Assembly: GCF_007556755.1 (NCBI RefSeq)
Contig: NZ_VJOO01000001.1
Span: 186,001-250,000 of the forward strand
Length of the DNA stretch: 64,000 nt
Direction: 5' to 3'
DNA from: Tepidimonas fonticaldi
GTDB lineage: Bacteria > Pseudomonadota > Gammaproteobacteria > Burkholderiales > Burkholderiaceae_C
Each line of letters starts with the position of its first letter. Positions within the stretch are counted from its first letter, which is position 1. The position numbers were made by a program, and so were the translations under genes. Below, piece by piece: positions 42,103 through 54,079 of this stretch. A model generated the notes under the pieces. That model was given only the letters and a program-made list of their open reading frames with translations. It was not told the origin of the DNA and did no database searches.

Positions 42103-42813
42103 TCAGACGTGCACCAGCGTGCCCTCGTCCTCGCCCTGCACCACGCGCTTGAGCGCGCCGGGCTTGAAGATCGAGAACACGCGCACCGGCAGGTTCTGGT
42201 CGCGGCACAGCGCAAAGGCCGTCGCGTCCATCACCTGCAGTTGGCGCACCATGGCTTCGTCGAAGCTGATGCGCTGGTAGCGGGTGGCGTTCGGGTCTTT
42301 TTTGGGGTCGGCGGTGTAGACACCGTCCACCTTGGTGGCCTTGAGCACGATCTCGGCGCCGATTTCGGCGCCGCGCAGGGCCGCGGCGGTGTCGGTGGTG
42401 AAGAAGGGGTTGCCGGTGCCGGCGGCGAAGACCACCACCTTGCCCTCTTCCAGATACTGCAGCGCCTTGGGGCGCACATAGGGCTCGACCACCTGGTCGA
42501 TCGCGATGGCCGACATGACGCGAGCCTTGGTGCCGCTGCGCTCCAGCGCGTCGCCAATGGCCAGCGCATTCATGACCGTGGCCAGCATGCCCATGTAATC
42601 GGCCGTGGCGCGATCCATGCCCACCGCCCCGCCGGCCACGCCGCGGAACAGGTTGCCACCGCCGATCACGATGGCCACCTGCACGCCCAGGCGGCTGACC
42701 TCGGTGACCTCGGCCACGATGCGCTCGATCGTGCCGCGGTGGATGCCGAAGGCCTCGTCGCCCATCAGGGCTTCACCGGAGAGCTTGAGGAGGATGCGCT
42801 GCAAAGCGGGCAT
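42103..42813 (-). CDS. pyrH: UMP kinase
   Basis: 236 residues. Amino-acid-kinase fold: [13 protein letters not shown] at the start, [13 protein letters not shown], and [19 protein letters not shown]. Phosphorylates UMP to UDP, hexameric in bacteria. Sits between tsf and frr as in most proteobacteria; a terminator separates it from tsf. Confidence 0.96.
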   Translation of the reverse strand: MPALQRILLKLSGEALMGDEAFGIHRGTIERIVAEVTEVSRLGVQVAIVIGGGNLFRGVAGGAVGMDRATADYMGMLATVMNALAIGDALERSGTKARVMSAIAIDQVVEPYVRPKALQYLEEGKVVVFAAGTGNPFFTTDTAAALRGAEIGAEIVLKATKVDGVYTADPKKDPNATRYQRISFDEAMVRQLQVMDATAFALCRDQNLPVRVFSIFKPGALKRVVQGEDEGTLVHV

Positions 42814-42873
42814 GGCGGGTCTCGCTACCTTTTAAGAATTGTACGGGGGACGGGTTGCGACGAGGCGGGCTGC

Positions 42874-42906
42874 AAAAACGGCCGACCCCTGGGCAGGGGC
42901 CGGCCG
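42874..42906 (-). terminator. Intrinsic terminator after tsf
   Basis: On the minus strand a strong GC stem (CGGCCGGCCCCTG pairing with CAGGGGTCGGCCG, 42906-42879) is followed by TTTTT (42878-42874). It lies just after the tsf stop and before pyrH. Confidence 0.8.
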
Positions 42907-42927
42907 TCCGGAAGGGGGGAACGTCGG

Positions 42928-43824
42928 TCAGGCCTTTTGCGCCGCGGCGACCTGGGCCGCCACTTCGGCCGCGAAGTCGTCCTGCTTCTTCTCGATGCCC
43001 TCGCCCACCACGTAGAGCGTAAAGCCCTTGACGGTGGTGTTGGCGCCCTTCAGGTACTGGGCCACGGTCTGCTTACCGTCGGCGGCCTTGACGAACACCT
43101 GATCCAGCAGCGAGACCTCCTTGAGGTACTTCTGGACGGCGCCCTCCACCATCTTGGCGATGATGTCGGCAGGCTTGCCCGACTCGGCGGCCTTTTGCTC
43201 GGCGATCGAGCGCTCCTTGGCCACCAGCTCGGCCGGCACGTCGGCCGACGAGGTCGCCACCGGCTTCATCGCGGCGATGTGCATGGCCACGTCCTTGGCC
43301 GCCACGGCATCGCCGTCGAACTCGACCATCACGCCAATGCGCACGCCGTGCAGGTAGGTGGCCAGTTGGCCACCGCCCGAGTAGCGCTTGAAGCGGCGGA
43401 TCGTCATGTTCTCGCCGATCTTGCCGATCAGACCCTTGCGCACGTCCTCGACGGTCGGACCGAATCCTTCCATCGACAGCGGCAGGGCGGACAGCGCCGC
43501 CACGTCGGCCGGATCGTTCTCGGCCACCAGCTTGGCCAGCGCGGCGCAAAAGCCCGCGAACAGCTCGTTCTTGGAAACGAAGTCCGTCTCGCAGTTGACC
43601 TCGATCAGCGCGCCGGTGTTGCCGGCGATGTGCGAGGCGACCATGCCTTCGGCGGTGACCCGGCTAGCGGCCTTGCCGGCCTTGTTGCCCAGCTTGACGC
43701 GCAGGATTTCCTCGGCCTTCTCCATGTTGCCGTCGGCCTCGGTCAGGGCCTTCTTGCACTCCATCATGGGGGCGTCGGTCTTGGCGCGGAGTTCCGCGAC
43801 CATGCTAGCGGTGATAGCTGCCAT
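42928..43824 (-). CDS. tsf: Elongation factor Ts
   Basis: 298 residues from the ATG at 43824. UBA-like N-terminus ([19 protein letters not shown]), then EF-Tu contact region with the conserved [12 protein letters not shown] near residue 80 and two dimerisation subdomains. Nucleotide exchange factor for EF-Tu. Separated from rpsB by a short interval with a terminator. Confidence 0.96.
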   Translation of the reverse strand: MAAITASMVAELRAKTDAPMMECKKALTEADGNMEKAEEILRVKLGNKAGKAASRVTAEGMVASHIAGNTGALIEVNCETDFVSKNELFAGFCAALAKLVAENDPADVAALSALPLSMEGFGPTVEDVRKGLIGKIGENMTIRRFKRYSGGGQLATYLHGVRIGVMVEFDGDAVAAKDVAMHIAAMKPVATSSADVPAELVAKERSIAEQKAAESGKPADIIAKMVEGAVQKYLKEVSLLDQVFVKAADGKQTVAQYLKGANTTVKGFTLYVVGEGIEKKQDDFAAEVAAQVAAAQKA

Positions 43825-43888
43825 CGTATTGCTCCTGTGGGCGGCGCGCGCCGCCCGAATGTAATCCCGGGGATGTGTCCGCACGGTG

Positions 43889-43913
43889 ACAAAAAAGGGG
43901 CACGCAGCCCCTT
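43889..43913 (-). terminator. Intrinsic terminator/attenuator between rpsB and tsf
   Basis: On the minus strand AAGGGGC (43913-43907) pairs with GCCCCTT (43901-43895), loop of 5, followed by a T-run to 43889. Placed 22 nt after the rpsB stop, it can reduce tsf transcription relative to rpsB, as rpsB-tsf attenuators do elsewhere. Confidence 0.75.
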
Positions 43914-43934
43914 CGTTCACCGCGCGGCTGCGGC

Positions 43935-44678
43935 TCAGGCTTCCTTGACCTCGACGAACTCGTCGTCACCGGCGCGCGCGGCCTGTACGACGTTGTTCAC
44001 GGCGGCGTTGCGGCCCTCCAGCACGGCATCGGCGATGCCGCGGGCATAGATGGCGACCGCCTTGGCGGAGTCGTCGTTGCCCGGGATCACGTAATCGATG
44101 CCCTCCGGCGAGTGGTTGGTGTCCACCACGCCAATCACGGGGATGCCCAGCTTCTTGGCTTCGGCCACGGCGATCTTGTGGTAGCCGACGTCGATCACGA
44201 AGATCGCATCCGGCAGCGCCGCCATGTCCTGGATGCCGCCGATGTCCTTCTCGAGCTTTTCGATCTCGCGGTTGAACAGCAGTTGCTCTTTCTTGGACAT
44301 GCTGTCCAGACCGGCTTCTTTTTGGGCCTGCATGTCCTTCAGGCGCTTGATGGAGGCCTTGACCGTCTTGAAGTTGGTCAGCATGCCGCCCAGCCAGCGC
44401 TGCTCGACGTAGGGCATGCCGGCGCGGCGCGCCTCGGCCGCCACGATGTCACGCGACTGGCGCTTGGTGCCCACCATCAGCACCGTGCCACCGTTGGCGG
44501 TGAGCTGACGCACGAACTTGCGGGCTTCCTCGAACAGCGGAACCGTCTTTTCGAGGTTGATGATGTGAATCTTGTTGCGATGGCCGAAAATGAAAGGGGC
44601 CATCTTGGGGTTCCAGAAGCGCGTCTGGTGCCCGAAGTGGACACCGGCTTCCAGCATTTCGCGCATGGAAATGGACAT
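43935..44678 (-). CDS. rpsB: 30S ribosomal protein S2
   Basis: 247 residues. [21 protein letters not shown] start, [26 protein letters not shown] and the C-terminal [20 protein letters not shown] are all canonical. Four extra residues (MSIS) precede the usual first Met. First gene of the block; a TATAAT promoter and a structured 5' leader of about 140 nt lie upstream. Confidence 0.97.
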   Translation of the reverse strand: MSISMREMLEAGVHFGHQTRFWNPKMAPFIFGHRNKIHIINLEKTVPLFEEARKFVRQLTANGGTVLMVGTKRQSRDIVAAEARRAGMPYVEQRWLGGMLTNFKTVKASIKRLKDMQAQKEAGLDSMSKKEQLLFNREIEKLEKDIGGIQDMAALPDAIFVIDVGYHKIAVAEAKKLGIPVIGVVDTNHSPEGIDYVIPGNDDSAKAVAIYARGIADAVLEGRNAAVNNVVQAARAGDDEFVEVKEA

Positions 44679-44776
44679 GATCGTCTTTCGTTCCTGAGGT
44701 TGGGTCTAAAGCCGGCCCGGATCGGCTGGCGGGATACCCCGCCACGACCGACACCTGGAAGGACCGTCTCGCGATT

Positions 44777-44819
44777 GGTTTTGCACACGTCCCCGGCGAG
44801 AGGCGCGATTTGCAAAACC
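44777..44819 (-). promoter_or_regulatory. 5'-terminal hairpin in the rpsB leader
   Basis: Perfect 9-bp inverted repeat GGTTTTGCA / TGCAAAACC (44819-44811 and 44785-44777 on the minus strand) with a 25-nt loop. It begins at or within a base or two of the predicted transcript start, so the mRNA would carry a stem at its very 5' end. Possible site for S2 autogenous control or mRNA stabilisation (inference). Confidence 0.5.
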
Positions 44820-44824
44820 TGAAG

Positions 44825-44830
44825 ATTATA
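44825..44830 (-). promoter_or_regulatory. -10 element of the rpsB promoter
   Basis: TATAAT on the minus strand within CGTCGGGCTATAATCTTCAGG. No convincing -35 at 17 bp. The predicted start is at the GG near 44819-44818, giving a leader of about 140 nt. Confidence 0.6.
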
Positions 44831-44881
44831 GCCCGACGCCGGGTCCGCCGCCCGGTTGCTCTCTCCAGACCCGCCTCCCCC

Positions 44882-44887
44882 TATACT
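44882..44887 (+). promoter_or_regulatory. Possible -10 of nnrD
   Basis: TATACT on the plus strand ends 8 nt before the nnrD ATG (44896), so a transcript from it would have almost no leader. The rpsB and nnrD start regions lie back to back within about 60 bp. Confidence 0.35.
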
Positions 44888-44895
44888 GCGGACGC

Positions 44896-46476
44896 ATGGA
44901 GCGCATCGTACCGATCGGCAACGGCACCGAGGGCGCGGCCCGCCGCTGGCCGCTGTACGGCAGCGCCGCGTCGCGGGCGATCGAGCGGCAGGCCGCCGAA
45001 GGGCTGCCCCCGCACGCGCTGATGCAACGTGCCGGCCAGGCGGTGGCGCGGCTGGCGCGCGCCTGGCGCCCCCACGCACGGCGCGTGCTGGTGGTCACGG
45101 GGCGCGGGAACAACGGCGGGGACGGGTGGCTGGCCGCCGCCCTGCTGCAGCGCCATCTGCGCGGCATCCCAGGCGCCAGCGTGCAGGTCTGGCCGCTGGG
45201 CCCCACCGCCCGAATGCCGGACGATGCCCGCTGGGCGTGGGCCGAGGCCCGCGCCGCCGGGGTCGACGTGATCGAAGCCCCCACCCCGCCGGCCACGCCG
45301 GCCGATTTGATCATCGACGCGGTCTTTGGCCTGGGGCTGTCGCGCCCCGTGGACGGCCCGGCGCGGGATGCCCTGCGCTGGTTGCACGGCTGCCCAGTGC
45401 CCACCCTGTGTGTGGACCTGCCCAGCGGGCTGGATGCGGACACCGGGCACTGGTGGATCGATGCGCCGCCGCAGCCCGGCGGGCCCCGCATCACCCTGTC
45501 GCTGCTGACGCTCAAATCCGGGTTGTTCACGGGGCTGGGCCGCGCTTGTGCGGGCGAGGCGATCTGGTTTGACGACCTGGGCGTGGCCCCGGCCCCGCAG
45601 CACGCCCCCGATGCCTGGCTGGCGACGCCCTCCCGCTGGCCCGATGTGCCGGCATTGCGCCGGGCGCACGCCAGCCACAAAGGCAGCCGGGGGGATGTCG
45701 TCGTGGTGGGCGGCCAGTTGCCGAGCGCCAGCGACGGCGTCGGCATGGCCGGTGCCGCAGTGCTGGCGGCGCGCGCCGCCTTGCGCGCGGGTGCTGGACG
45801 GGTGTACGTGGGGCTGCTGAATGGCGAAGCCACCCTGCCGCCGTGGGATGGCGGTCAACCCGCGCTGATGCTGCGCACCGCCCAGGCCGTGCTGGCATCC
45901 GCGCTGCCGGAGCAGGCGGTGGTGGTGGCCGGCTGCGGCGGCGGCGCATCGATGGCCGAGGTGCTGCCCGCGCTGCTGGCCCGCGCGCCGCGTCTGGTGC
46001 TCGACGCCGACGCGCTCAACGCCCTTGGCCCCGCGGCACGCGAGGGCGCCCGCAGCCCGGCGGCACCCGGCGACCCCTGGGCGCTTCGGCGTGCCGCGGG
46101 CTGGCGCACCGTCCTGACCCCCCACCCGCTGGAGGCCGCCCGTCTGCTCGGCACCGATGTGGCAGGCGTGCAGGCCGACCGATTGGGCGCGGCCCGGGCA
46201 CTGGCGCACCAGCTCGGCGCCACGATCGTGCTCAAGGGCAGCGGGACGGTCATCGCCGCGCCGGACGGGGCCCCCATCGTCAATGCCAGTGGCGACGGCC
46301 TGCTGGCCAGCGCGGGCACCGGGGATGTGCTGGCGGGCCTGATCGGGGCCCGGCTGGCTCACGGTGACGCGGACGACCTGCCCGCCGCCATCGCCGAGGC
46401 GGTGGCCGCCCACGGCCGGCTGACCCAGCGCTGGACGGGCGCATGGCCCCCAACCGCCACCGATCTGCTCGACTGA
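44896..46476 (+). CDS. nnrD: Bifunctional NAD(P)H-hydrate epimerase / ADP-dependent dehydratase
   Basis: 526 residues, fusion of YjeF-N epimerase (about 15-215; LVVTGRGNNGGDGWLAA, DAVFGLGLSRP, VDLPSGLDADTG) and a ribokinase-like dehydratase domain (about 235-520; GSRGDVVVVGG, LTPHPLEAARLLG, NASGDGLLASAGTGDVLAG). Repairs hydrated NADH/NADPH. Same gene as E. coli yjeF/nnr. No ribosome-binding site is evident before this ATG; a slightly later start cannot be ruled out. Followed 23 nt later by an acyl-CoA synthetase. Confidence 0.93.
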   Translation: MERIVPIGNGTEGAARRWPLYGSAASRAIERQAAEGLPPHALMQRAGQAVARLARAWRPHARRVLVVTGRGNNGGDGWLAAALLQRHLRGIPGASVQVWPLGPTARMPDDARWAWAEARAAGVDVIEAPTPPATPADLIIDAVFGLGLSRPVDGPARDALRWLHGCPVPTLCVDLPSGLDADTGHWWIDAPPQPGGPRITLSLLTLKSGLFTGLGRACAGEAIWFDDLGVAPAPQHAPDAWLATPSRWPDVPALRRAHASHKGSRGDVVVVGGQLPSASDGVGMAGAAVLAARAALRAGAGRVYVGLLNGEATLPPWDGGQPALMLRTAQAVLASALPEQAVVVAGCGGGASMAEVLPALLARAPRLVLDADALNALGPAAREGARSPAAPGDPWALRRAAGWRTVLTPHPLEAARLLGTDVAGVQADRLGAARALAHQLGATIVLKGSGTVIAAPDGAPIVNASGDGLLASAGTGDVLAGLIGARLAHGDADDLPAAIAEAVAAHGRLTQRWTGAWPPTATDLLD

Positions 46477-46499
46477 ACGACACCCGGAGACGCCACACC

Positions 46500-48155
46500 A
46501 TGCCCATCGACGACCGTAACCTGCCCCGCTGCGAGGCCAACCATGTGCCGCTGACGCCGCTGTCATTCCTGGATCGCACGGCGGAGCTGTATCCCGATCG
46601 GCTGGCCATCGTGCACGGGCTGGGCGAGACGGCGCTGCGCCAAACCTGGAGCGAGACGCGCATCCGCTGCCGCCGGCTGGCCAGCGCCCTGCGCCAAGCC
46701 GGCATCGACCGCCAGGACACGGTGGCGGCCCTGCTGCCCAACACGCCACCCATGGTGGAAGCCCACTTTGGCGTACCGATGGCGGGCGCGGTGCTCAACA
46801 CCCTCAACACCCGCCTGGACCCGGAAGCCATCGCCTTCATGCTCGACCACGGCGAGGCGCGCGCGGTGCTGGTCGACCCGGAGTTTGCCGCGCTGCTGGC
46901 GCGCGCCCTGCCCTTGCGCCAACGGAGCGATCCGCTGTTGGTGATCCAGACGCAGGACGCGGGGTTTGGCGCGCCGACGGCTGTACTGGAGGCCGTGGAC
47001 TACGAGGCCTTCCTGGCCGGGGGCGACCCGGACTTTGCGGGGGTGATGCCGCTCGACGAGTGGGATGCGATCGCCCTCAACTACACCAGCGGCACCACGG
47101 GCAACCCCAAGGGCGTGCTCTACCACCACCGGGGGGCGGCGCTCAATGCGCTGTCCAACATCCTGGAGTGGGACATGCCCAAGCACCCCGTCTATTTGTG
47201 GACGCTGCCGCTGTTTCACTGCAATGGCTGGTGCTTCCCCTGGACGCTGGCGGCGCGCGCAGGCGTCAACGTCTGCCTGCGCCGCGTGGAGGCGGCGACG
47301 GTATTCGACCTGATGCGGGCGCACGGCGTGACCCATTACTGCGGCGCACCGATCGTGCACGCCATGCTGGCCAACGCCCCCGAGGCGCTCAAAGCCGGGC
47401 TGCAGCGCGGCATCCGGGGCATGGTCGCCGCATCGGCGCCCCCGGCGGCCTTGCTGGAAGCGATGGAGCGCATGGGCATCGAGCTGACCCACGTGTACGG
47501 CCTGACCGAGGTGTATGGCCCCGCCACCGTCTGCGCACCGCAGGCGGGCTGGGCCGAGCTGCCCGTCGAGGAGCGGGCCCGCCTGAACGCGCGCCAAGGC
47601 GTGCGCTACCACCTGCAGCACGAGGCGCGCGTGCTCGATCCGGACACCCTGCAGCCCGTGCCCTGGGACGGTGAAACCATGGGCGAAATCATGTTCCGCG
47701 GCAACATCGTCATGAAGGGCTATCTCAAGAACCCGCAGGCGACGGCACAAGCCTTCGCGGGCGGCTGGTTCCACACGGGCGATCTGGCGGTGCAGTACCC
47801 GGACGGCTACATCAAGATCAAGGACCGCAGCAAGGACATCATCATCTCGGGCGGCGAGAACATCTCCTCCATCGAGGTGGAGGACGTGCTCTACCGCCAC
47901 CCCGCGGTGCAGGCGGCGGCCGTCGTGGCCAAGCCCGATCCCCGCTGGGGCGAGACGCCCTGCGCTTTCGTCGAGCTCAAGGACGGCGCCGAGGTCACGG
48001 CCGAGGCCATCATCGCGCACTGCCGGGCGCATCTGGCCGGCTTCAAGGTCCCGCGGGCAGTGGTGTTTGGCGAACTGCCCAAGACCAGCACCGGCAAGAT
48101 CCAGAAGTTCGAGCTGCGCAAGCGCGCCGGGTCGGTACAGGCGATCGACGTCTGA
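46500..48155 (+). CDS. AMP-forming acyl-CoA synthetase
   Basis: 551 residues. ANL-superfamily: A3 loop YTSGTTGNPKG (about 195-205), YGLTEVYGPATVC, TGDLAVQYPDGYIKIKDRSKD (in parts), IISGGENISSIEVE and catalytic Lys in TSTGKIQKFELR. The family resembling AlkK/3-methylmercaptopropionyl-CoA ligase activates medium-chain fatty or related acids. Substrate cannot be fixed from sequence alone. ATG at 46500 after a purine-rich CGGAGACGC. Confidence 0.88.
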   Translation: MPIDDRNLPRCEANHVPLTPLSFLDRTAELYPDRLAIVHGLGETALRQTWSETRIRCRRLASALRQAGIDRQDTVAALLPNTPPMVEAHFGVPMAGAVLNTLNTRLDPEAIAFMLDHGEARAVLVDPEFAALLARALPLRQRSDPLLVIQTQDAGFGAPTAVLEAVDYEAFLAGGDPDFAGVMPLDEWDAIALNYTSGTTGNPKGVLYHHRGAALNALSNILEWDMPKHPVYLWTLPLFHCNGWCFPWTLAARAGVNVCLRRVEAATVFDLMRAHGVTHYCGAPIVHAMLANAPEALKAGLQRGIRGMVAASAPPAALLEAMERMGIELTHVYGLTEVYGPATVCAPQAGWAELPVEERARLNARQGVRYHLQHEARVLDPDTLQPVPWDGETMGEIMFRGNIVMKGYLKNPQATAQAFAGGWFHTGDLAVQYPDGYIKIKDRSKDIIISGGENISSIEVEDVLYRHPAVQAAAVVAKPDPRWGETPCAFVELKDGAEVTAEAIIAHCRAHLAGFKVPRAVVFGELPKTSTGKIQKFELRKRAGSVQAIDV

Positions 48156-48167
48156 ACCCGGCCCCGC

Positions 48168-48764
48168 TCAGGGATCCGGCACCCCGGAGAGGCGGTTTGC
48201 ACTCCCCTCCCCCACGGACTGCGGGGCGGGGCTGCCGCGCCGCTCGCGCCGCCACGCCCAAGGGGGCTGCGGATCGGGTTGCGCCCATAACCCCAGCCGG
48301 CCGGTGCGGGCCAGGGTTTCGGCCAACGCATAGCGCCAACGCTCGGTCAGGGGTTGTTCCCGCGCGTGGGCCGTGTAGTGCCAGGCCAGGCCCTGCTCCA
48401 CGACCCACAGGGCAAGGTCCTGCGGCTGGGCATCGCCGGGCAGCCACAGCACGGCCAGGGTGCGGCCATACCGGTCGCGGCCGCGGGGCTCCAGGGTTAC
48501 CGCGCGGCCCAGCGCGCGTTCGCGGACGGCCTCGCGCGCCTGCGGGCCGTACGGCTGCTCCAGTTCCGGCGCATCGATGGTGGCCAGCCGCACCGCGTAC
48601 ACCCGGCCACTGGCATCGCGCACGCGCACCGTGTCGCCGTCGTGCACCGACACCACCGTCACGGCGCGCGCGGCGGCTTCGGACGGCGGACCGGACGGCC
48701 CGGGCCCGCCGCACGCGGCCAGCCCCAGCGCGAAGGCCACCGCCAGCCACAGGCGCTTCGTCAT
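48168..48764 (-). CDS. Thermonuclease-family lipoprotein
   Basis: 198 residues. Lipobox LAAC with C18 suggests a lipoprotein signal. Staphylococcal-nuclease fold from about 35 with DGDT (42-45), R59, D64, E67 and R101 (DRYGRTLA) in the positions of the SNase metal and catalytic residues. Likely a calcium-dependent periplasmic or surface nuclease. Its ATG overlaps the stop of the IclR-type gene (ATGA), so the two are co-transcribed. Converges on the acyl-CoA synthetase with an 11-bp gap. Confidence 0.85.
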   Translation of the reverse strand: MTKRLWLAVAFALGLAACGGPGPSGPPSEAAARAVTVVSVHDGDTVRVRDASGRVYAVRLATIDAPELEQPYGPQAREAVRERALGRAVTLEPRGRDRYGRTLAVLWLPGDAQPQDLALWVVEQGLAWHYTAHAREQPLTERWRYALAETLARTGRLGLWAQPDPQPPWAWRRERRGSPAPQSVGEGSANRLSGVPDP

Positions 48765-49603
48765 AGCTGGGGCCGCAGTTCGAGCGCCGCCTCGTGCAGC
48801 AGTGGCAGCAGTTCCCGCTCCACGGCGCCGTCACGCAGGCGGTTCTGGGACAGCACGGCGTTGAGGGCGGCGACGGTGCGGCCCTGCATGTCGCGCAGGG
48901 GCACCGCGACGGCGTGCACGCCCAGCTCGTGCTCCTCGCTGCAGACGCAATGGTCTGCCTGCCGCACCTGCTGCAGGATGCGCCGCAACGCCTCCGGCTC
49001 GGTCACGGTGTAGGGGGTCAGGCGCGGCAGGCTGCCGGTGGCTGCGGTGCGTTCGGCCAGCCATTGCGCCAAGGCGGGCCGCGCCAGGGCCGCAAGCAGC
49101 ACACGGCCGGTGGACGTGGCGTGGGCAGGCAGGCGCGCGCCCAGGTGCAGCCCATGCGCCGTCCAGCGTGCCCGGGCCCGGACCGCAGACGGATCCCCCA
49201 GCGACGCCCCTTGCCAGTCGCCGCCGCCCTCGGCCGGGGGCGCGACGCTGCGGGCCACGACGACCACCGCGTCGCCGTCGAGCACGGCCACCGAAAAGGA
49301 CTCGCGCGCCTGCGCCGCCAGCCGGTTGAGCACCGGCTGCACCGCGCGCGGCAGGCGCGCCGACGCCAGATAGCTGCCGGACAAGCGCAGCACCTTGGGC
49401 GAGAGCCAGAAGTAGTGCCCATCGGTCTCCAGATAACCCAGATGGGCCAGCGTGAGCAGATGGCGGCGGGCGGCCGCGCGCGTCAGGCCGGTGCGCTGCG
49501 CGGCCAGGGTGGCGTTGAGGCGCTGGCGCTCGGTATCGAAGCTCTCCAGCACCGCCAGCCCCTTGGCCAGGCCGGCGATGTAGTCCGCAGCGGCAATGTC
49601 CAT
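48761..49603 (-). CDS. pobR: IclR-family regulator, PobR/PcaR type
   Basis: 280 residues from the ATG at 49603. N-terminal winged HTH (ADYIAGLAKGLAVLESFD, LNATLAAQRTGLTRAAARR, HLGYLETDGHYFWLSPKVL), then a GAF-like effector domain with SVAVLDGDAVVVVARS and GVHAVAVPLRD. Sequence pattern and position divergent from pobA point to PobR/PcaR-type activators that respond to 4-hydroxybenzoate or protocatechuate-pathway compounds. The upstream extension of the frame is rejected because it runs through the operator. Confidence 0.82.
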   Translation of the reverse strand: MDIAAADYIAGLAKGLAVLESFDTERQRLNATLAAQRTGLTRAAARRHLLTLAHLGYLETDGHYFWLSPKVLRLSGSYLASARLPRAVQPVLNRLAAQARESFSVAVLDGDAVVVVARSVAPPAEGGGDWQGASLGDPSAVRARARWTAHGLHLGARLPAHATSTGRVLLAALARPALAQWLAERTAATGSLPRLTPYTVTEPEALRRILQQVRQADHCVCSEEHELGVHAVAVPLRDMQGRTVAALNAVLSQNRLRDGAVERELLPLLHEAALELRPQL

Positions 49604-49642
49604 GGCGCAACGATACCCGATTCGCCCGCTGGATGCGGAATT

Positions 49643-49681
49643 TTGCGCGGTGATCGCGCAACCCGCACGATCACCGCGCAA
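49643..49681. promoter_or_regulatory. Putative PobR operator
   Basis: Perfect 14-bp inverted repeat TTGCGCGGTGATCG (49643-49656) and CGATCACCGCGCAA (49668-49681), 11-bp spacer, in the pobR-pobA gap. A third partial half-site (GCGCAA, 49656-49661) lies in the spacer and pairs with TTGCGC at 49643, reminiscent of the three-repeat operators of IclR-type PobR/PcaU. Confidence 0.7.
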
Positions 49682-49728
49682 TCGATGTAGGGCAAGACCA
49701 CGCGGGGCGTGCGCGGCCCCTAGCATGA

Positions 49729-53285
<3,557 letters not shown>

Positions 53286-53371
53286 GGGGGCAGGCGTCCG
53301 CAGAAAAACCGTGCAGTGTACGCCGGCGGGCCGTGCGCCGTGCCCCGGTGCGACGAGCGGCCCCGCTGCGA

Positions 53372-53872
53372 TCAGGGGGACTGGGGCGGTGCGCCCGGCT
53401 CGCGGCGGCGGAACATGCCCCACCCTTCCATGTGCAGCACCTGCTCGCCGTGCTGGTTGAACAGCGCCCACACGGTGCGCACCAAGCCGACGTCGGGCCG
53501 CTTGCCCATCGGGCGCTTGTCGACGATGGTGTGGCGCAGCCGCAGCTCGTCACCGGGAAAGACGGGCTTGAGCCATTTCAGGCTCTCCAGCCCCGGCGAG
53601 CCCAGGCTCGACGACTCGTGCAGAAAGTTCGTCACCATCAGCCGCATGGCCAGTGCACAGGTGTGCCAGCCGCTGGCACACAGGGCGCCGAACACCGAGT
53701 GGCGCGCGGCCTCGGGGTCCAGGTGAAACGGCTGCGGATCGTACTGGCGGGCAAACGCAACGATCTCTTCCTCGGTCACGGTCAGGCTGCCCAAGTCGCG
53801 CGAGTCGCCGACGGCGAGGTCTTCCCACCAGATGCGGATGTGGGGGCTGGATGCGGGGTCGATGGCGGTCAT
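53372..53872 (-). CDS. MaoC-family (R)-specific enoyl-CoA hydratase-like protein
   Basis: 166 residues from the ATG at 53872 with GGAGGAAATGCC before it. Single hot-dog domain; D45 and H50 in [16 protein letters not shown] form the hydratase 2 motif, and [19 protein letters not shown] is the family helix. Likely acts on enoyl-CoA or a related thioester. Stands alone, between ygiQ and a short gene. Confidence 0.88.
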   Translation of the reverse strand: MTAIDPASSPHIRIWWEDLAVGDSRDLGSLTVTEEEIVAFARQYDPQPFHLDPEAARHSVFGALCASGWHTCALAMRLMVTNFLHESSSLGSPGLESLKWLKPVFPGDELRLRHTIVDKRPMGKRPDVGLVRTVWALFNQHGEQVLHMEGWGMFRRREPGAPPQSP

Positions 53873-53920
53873 GGCATTTCCTCCTGCCGACACCATAGCG
53901 TCGCCGGCCGGCCCTGGGCG

Positions 53921-54079
53921 TCACAGATCGGACAAAGCGATCTGCACCTGTTGCTCAAAGTGTGCGACATCCCCCAGGGCGTTGGCCTGCAACAAGGCGG
54001 TCACCTGGGCCAGCGCCAGGGCCGCGCCACCGCCGCTCGCCGCGGGCGTCAGCGCCCACCAGTGCCGCGCGGTGGTCAT
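53921..54079 (-). CDS. Small unknown protein coupled to an esterase gene
   Basis: 52-residue frame beginning MTTARHWWALTPAA with an ATG overlapping the stop of the esterase gene (ATGA). The sequence is Ala/Leu-rich with a Gly/Ala patch and then an amphipathic stretch LALAQVTALLQANALGDVAHF ending EQQVQIALSDL (shown here in parts). It fills an otherwise unexplained gap. The tight overlap supports it as a real gene; no family recognised. Confidence 0.5.
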   Translation of the reverse strand: MTTARHWWALTPAASGGGAALALAQVTALLQANALGDVAHFEQQVQIALSDL

